This document shows positions 61,778 to 64,000 of a DNA stretch of 64,000 nt, in pieces; the first letter of the stretch is position 1; each line of letters starts with the position of its first letter. The notes beneath the pieces were generated by a model. That model saw only the letters and a program-made list of their open reading frames with translations, ran no database searches and was not told where the DNA came from. The stretch lies in NCBI RefSeq assembly GCF_047948215.1, contig NC_134456.1, forward strand, positions 57,985,029 to 58,049,028, written 5' to 3'. The translations under genes were made by a program, and so were the position numbers. This DNA is from Lycorma delicatula (taxonomy: Eukaryota; Arthropoda; Insecta; Hemiptera; Fulgoridae).

Positions 61778-62075
61778 TCCTTGTACGAAGTAAAGGAAGT
61801 ATTGCGATCACGAAGAATTCGGTTTTCAGATTTCAAGGAAATAACCATTTTGACTAGTTTCGGCGTGACGTATGTACGTACGTATCTCGCAAAACTAAAA
61901 AACGATTAACCGTAGGATGTTGAAATTTTGGATTTAAGACTGTTGAAACATCTAATTGTGTACTTTCCTTTTTGATTACAACCGACTGCAATCAAAACAA
62001 ATCAAATATTTGGAACGTACAAGGGGAAGGCACATCGGTTCGAATCAGACTTCATCTCCTTTTTTAATTTAAATG
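61778..62075. repeat. Probable interspersed repeat
   Basis: Opens with CTTCCTTGTACGAAGTAAAGGAAG, a 7-bp hairpin around GTACGAAGTA, then TTTCGGCGTGACGTATGTAC, GATTAACCGTAGGATGTTG, and ends near AAGGGGAAGGCACATCGGTT. Its CpG-rich, stop-rich wording looks like a known type of insect dispersed repeat, but only one copy is present here, so repeat status is an inference. Confidence 0.4.
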
Positions 62076-62240
62076 TATTGATTTATTAATAACTATTAAC
62101 CTCTGTTTAACAAGTCGTTCGGTACAAAGACGCTGGCGAGAGTTTGTCTGACGGCGGATAAAAAAATCTCTACGATGAATAATAATTCAATAATAACCAA
62201 AAAAATAAAAGAAAAATATCAGAAAAAAAATATATATATA

Positions 62241-62640
62241 CTAGCCGGTCAAGGCTTGCTTCACTCACTCGACCGTCTAGCCAGGATATGGAGCCTCGTG
62301 GACCCCCGACACGTTTGTCATTCTCATGGTTGTTAGAATATTAAATACTTTACAGAAATCCAGCAGAGAAAAAAAATTATCATTTTGGTTATATTTTTGT
62401 TGCCACGGTGGTGGAATTGTAATGAAGTAAAAGTATTAATTTTTATTTGTTTAATGAATATCTTTAATTCACAATTTCACCCCCAAGGGGCTAGGTTCTC
62501 GATCTCTGGCTTAAAACCTTTCCTGGGATAACATGAATGTAGCCTGAAAATTTGAAAGCAATCAATCGATTGGTTCTCGCATGATGCTTTTGCAAGCAAA
62601 CAAATCCACATACTTTCGTATTTATACGCATTAATTAGAT
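62241..62640 (-). mobile_element. Helitron-like element, third minus-strand copy
   Basis: The minus-strand 3' end GACCGGCTAG is followed by T (62241-62244 on the plus strand), like the 59422 copy. Shares CTAGCCAGG and GGACCCC blocks near that end. The rest differs: AATTTCACCCCCAAGGGGCT and TTTGCAAGCAAACAAATCC, the latter typical of the 5' half of such elements. The 5' end is not resolved. Confidence 0.55.
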
Positions 62641-64000
62641 ATTTTAAATATAAGTATTTGCAATAAATCTAATGTATAATAAGTGTAATATATAATAAAT
62701 GCAATATAATATAATAAGATATATTTATCGTTCTTTTACATCGATCTTAAAACAGTAAACACTTTACTATCGAATAAACAAAGTACAATATATTATAATT
62801 TGGTTAAGTCCAAGAAGTTCCTTTTTAATTTTAAAAGTCCTTAGTTCCTTTTTGATTTTTTAGTTATTATTATTTATAATACTTTGAGTATTTTGATATT
62901 AAAAAAATAATTGGACAAATTACAAACATCAAATAAATAAGGATTCCAATAACACGCTTCAAGAAAATTAATGGGTCTTAAGTTTTTTTTTAATCTAATG
63001 TAAAAACTAAACATAGCTGTTTTTATTAGTTCAAGGGACAATTGTTTTAAAATCTATAATATCCCTAGTCTATAAATATTATACTAAATCAATACAATTT
63101 TCAAGAATTTATTTACAAGTAAATCCCATCACGGAATGCCAAGAATTGTTATTATAATGTTTAAAAAAAAGAAGAAGAAAACACCCGTTCAACTTAATTA
63201 TAAACTTTCATATCCAATTCTGTAATACTTACATATTTTTCTCGTGACGTAATACGATGACTTTTGTTAAAAAAGAAGATATTAGTAAAAAGATTTTTCA
63301 TTCAAACTTCTTATCCCATTTAATATAACTTATTAAAATTAATTTTTCTTCCTAAAGTGGTAACAGAATATTATATAGAATGCTTATTTCACTAATAATC
63401 GTTCCTTACAATTTTGAAGTTTTACGTCTTTTTGTAAGCTTTTATGTTTATCTCAGTTATTACAGAAGTTACCAGCTTAAAACTTTTTCGTTAACTTTTA
63501 TTATTAATCTATAAGATTTTATGTTGTTTAAACAAAAGAAAATTTACTTTTACTTTATCGAAATAGAACTCTTTCTTCTTTATATATTACGTAAAAAATA
63601 TAAATAATTAAGGCGTACGTAAAATAATCTAAAAAATCTTACATTAAATTGTTAATTAGGCCTACTAGTTTGCTTTTTTGTTTATTATATCTGAAAAATG
63701 TTTTTTACATCAAAACAGATAACGATTAGAATTCGAGTATTATTATTACAACTCTTTATTATTACAGAGCTTTACAATTAGATTATTTCTCAGATTAAAA
63801 TTTAAATCTTTTAATTAAAACAATTCATAAAAAATACTATTCTTGTATTATAATATCTTATCTTTATGAAACTTTATAAAGGTATTAGTAAAAATATAAT
63901 TATCTCATAAAACAACTTTTTCATTAAAACGTCCTAACTTATTAAAATTGTGAGAAAAGCTGTCCTACCAAATTAAATACTCACCACAAAAACAATACTA
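62641..64000. other. AT-rich DNA, nothing recognised
   Basis: No supportable feature to the right edge. Confidence 0.45.

Overview
The window is A+T-rich nuclear DNA of an animal, almost certainly an insect. The evidence is degenerate Tc1/mariner-type transposases, non-LTR (LINE) retrotransposons, tRNA-derived SINEs, Helitron-like elements, a U2 snRNA fragment, long microsatellites, and a gene split into short exons by kilobase-sized introns. A hemipteran with a large genome would fit, but that is only an inference. There is no bacterial-style gene organisation, and nearly all long reading frames are accidental or transposon remnants.

The one host gene I can support lies on the minus strand from about 40.2 kb down to 4.6 kb and continues past the left edge of what I can resolve. 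Seven coding exons (40226-40181, 36180-36053 or 36041, 29746-29642, 28690-28459, 16971-16667, 7788-7599, 4768-4592) have AG/GT borders, and all six junctions keep one reading frame. They encode about 394 N-terminal residues: a long Ser/Thr/Pro/Lys-rich, probably disordered region, then an acidic/Lys-rich stretch and a helical segment. I do not recognise the protein. A perfect match to the degenerate RFX X-box consensus lies 146 bp upstream of its ATG, suggesting a possible ciliary gene. Exon 2 has two tandem donors 12 bp apart. A CpG-richer island at 18.3-19.2 kb in intron 4, followed by a frame-compatible candidate exon, may be an internal promoter.

Region by region: 0-2 kb holds a mariner remnant and a Helitron-like copy with a SINE nested in it. 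2-8 kb is intron and exons. 8-10.2 kb is a LINE remnant. 11.3-11.6 kb is a SINE with target-site duplication (TSD). 11.95-13.9 kb is a DNA transposon with long terminal inverted repeats (TIRs), whose dead transposase gene is interrupted by a 33-bp U2 snRNA fragment with its own TSD. 14.9-15.95 kb is a mariner remnant; 16.1-16.5 kb a foldback MITE. 19.6-22 and 24.3-26.1 kb are minus-strand LINE remnants; 26.9-27.7 kb a DDE transposase remnant. 33-34.7 kb holds LINE C-terminal fragments, one ending in a huge GA/TC microsatellite. 37.1-37.8 kb is another foldback element.

Upstream of the gene (40.4-64 kb) I see no host gene. That half holds three copies of a second SINE family, a LINE reverse transcriptase (44.4-45.7 kb), a DUF4817-like mariner relative with recognisable TIRs (54.8-56.1 kb), four Helitron-like copies (51.8, 56.4, 59.4 and 62.2 kb), TA microsatellites and unassigned AT-rich DNA.
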